15,429 nucleotides of DNA, from assembly GCA_963659365.1 (NCBI GenBank), contig CAVKTI010000055.1:1-15429 (forward strand). The letters are read 5' to 3'. Both the position numbers and the translations under genes were made by a program. This DNA comes from W0P28-013 sp963659365. GTDB lineage: Bacteria > Bacteroidota > Bacteroidia > Bacteroidales > Paludibacteraceae. Position 1 is the stretch's first letter. Every line of letters starts with the position of its first letter. A model generated the notes under the pieces. It worked only from the letters and a program-made list of their open reading frames with translations. It was not told the DNA's origin and searched no databases. Below, piece after piece: positions 14,948 to 15,429 of this stretch.

Positions 14948-14972
14948 TGTAGGGACGCACCGAGTGCGTCCG
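14948..14972 (+). repeat. GGACGC-family hairpin without the rest of the 75-bp repeat
   Basis: GGACGCAC (14953-14960), loop CGA, GTGCGTCC (14964-14971), with the same TGTAG lead as the copies at 4835 and 7026. The downstream part of the 75-bp repeat is missing, so the hairpin behaves as a separate module. Confidence 0.85.
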
Positions 14973-15047
14973 AGAATATAGAACAAGAATATAGACTTTT
15001 AATTATCTAATTTCCAATCATTTAATTAAAAAATGAGGCATTGTTGG

Positions 15048-15096
15048 GCGAGAACCTGTCCCCTTTGTAAGGGGACGAGCGCAGCGGAGGGGGTTA
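15048..15096 (-). mobile_element. Half copy of the modular hairpin element (inverted)
   Basis: On the minus strand it reads AACCCCCTCCG, CTGCGCTCG, then the GTCCCC/GGGGAC hairpin and AGGTTCTCGC, matching the first third of 4898-5049. The 26 bases at 15071-15096 are identical to 7214-7239. The CTCCCC/GGGGAG half is absent. Confidence 0.6.
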
Positions 15097-15215
15097 GAAA
15101 ATAACTCAATGATTCAATGAATCAATAATTCAATGATTTTCCTTCGGGGGAAACGGGAAAGGGGGCCACTACCAAGAAAATAAACAATAAAAAATGAATA
15201 ATGAATAATAATTCC

Positions 15216-15239
15216 AAATAACCGAATAACCAAATAACC
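15216..15239 (+). repeat. Octamer tandem AAATAACC / GAATAACC / AAATAACC
   Basis: Three 8-bp units with a single difference. The block is flanked by ATAATTCCAAAT and AAATCAACACA, which also flank a shorter spacer at about 5070-5099. Confidence 0.8.
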
Positions 15240-15244
15240 AAATC

Positions 15245-15303
15245 AACACAGAAACAGCGCGTAGCGCGAAAAACTTAGAAACAAAATTGCGCCAGCAATT
15301 TTG
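15245..15303. repeat. Inverted copy of the GCGC palindrome plus AAAATTGC hairpin
   Basis: 15245-15274 is the reverse complement of 10785-10814 with about three mismatches. Just beyond it is the perfect hairpin CAAAATTGC-GCCA-GCAATTTTG (15282-15303). CTAGAAA, CTAGAAA, TTAGAAA, TCAGAAA heptamers follow to 15339. Confidence 0.78.
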
Positions 15304-15367
15304 AAAAACAACTAGAAACTAGAAATTAGAAATCAGAAATTACACATTACAAATCACACACTAATAT

Positions 15368-15429
15368 ATGAATCTATCAGACAAAAAGATTGCGGTAGTC
15401 GGTTTAGGCTATGTCGGACTGCCGCTTGC
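15368..15429 (+). CDS. Nucleotide-sugar dehydrogenase (UDP-glucose/GDP-mannose dehydrogenase family), 5' part only
   Basis: The ATG at 15368 opens a frame that runs off the window after 20 codons: MNLSDKKIAVVGLGYVGLPL. A short strand leads into the NAD-binding GLGYVG (GxGxxG) loop, and VVGLGYVGLPLA is the standard opening of nucleotide-sugar dehydrogenases such as the WbpA/TviB/WecC group, which oxidise UDP-linked sugars to uronic acids. Which substrate it uses cannot be told from this fragment. Its place after a dehydratase and a WecA-type transferase fits a capsule or exopolysaccharide locus. Confidence 0.85.
   Translation, partial: MNLSDKKIAVVGLGYVGLPL

Larger units (their letters stand above)
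14782..15367. other. Intergenic mosaic 3 (586 bp)
   Basis: No gene is seen. It contains, in order, GTTAGGAGTGAGGA words, a TGCGGC hairpin, the second 70-bp repeat, the GGACGC hairpin, ATAGA words, half of the hairpin element, CAATGATT/CAATAATT words (about 15101-15140), AAATAACC octamers, the inverted GCGC palindrome, an AAAATTGC hairpin and CTAGAAA heptamers. Most of these parts also occur in mosaic 1 in nearly the same order. No clear promoter for the next gene was found. Confidence 0.8.

Overview
The window looks like a chromosomal segment of a Bacteroidales-type bacterium (phylum Bacteroidota). Three promoter-like sites carry the Bacteroidota -7 motif TAnnTTTG, two of them with TTTG exactly 20 nt upstream. 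The gene content also fits: a DUF5723/TSP3/OmpA outer-membrane protein, a PorT-like beta-barrel, Cys-anchored lipoproteins, and a secreted protein with a type-IX-like C-terminal sorting domain. Clear Shine-Dalgarno sites are absent.

Layout. Bases 1-99: 3' part of a tRNA-His gene and its terminator. Bases 193-4557 (minus): a two-gene operon of a large lipoprotein followed by an 879-residue OmpA-family protein with eight calcium-binding-type TSP3 repeats. Bases 5158-6648 (minus): a secreted OB-fold-like surface protein with its own promoter and terminator. Bases 7451-10689 (minus): a three-gene operon of an outer-membrane barrel, an S41 (tricorn-like) protease lipoprotein translationally coupled to it, and a Ste24-type M48 membrane protease. 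Bases 10955-15429 (plus), divergent from that operon: the start of a surface polysaccharide locus, with a membrane-bound nucleotide-sugar 4,6-dehydratase (CapD/WbpM type), a four-helix-bundle (23S-IVS type) protein gene enclosed by a 32-bp perfect inverted repeat, a WecA/TagO-type glycan initiation transferase, and the first 20 codons of a nucleotide-sugar dehydrogenase.

The genes are ordinary for the phylum; the spaces between them are not. Three long intergenic stretches (4558-5157, 6649-7450, 14782-15367) and two shorter ones are mosaics of the same parts: a 70-bp repeat with palindromic ends, a 75-bp repeat (74/75 identical), a GGACGC hairpin family with exchanged loops, a ~155-bp MITE-like element made of stacked GC-rich hairpins and found in opposite orientations at two loci, and tandem tracts of 7-, 8- and 16-bp words. 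Some of these run up to or into stop codons. This intergenic mosaic and the repeat-bounded four-helix gene are the best candidates for something undescribed. All functional statements rest on recognised motifs; no database search was possible.
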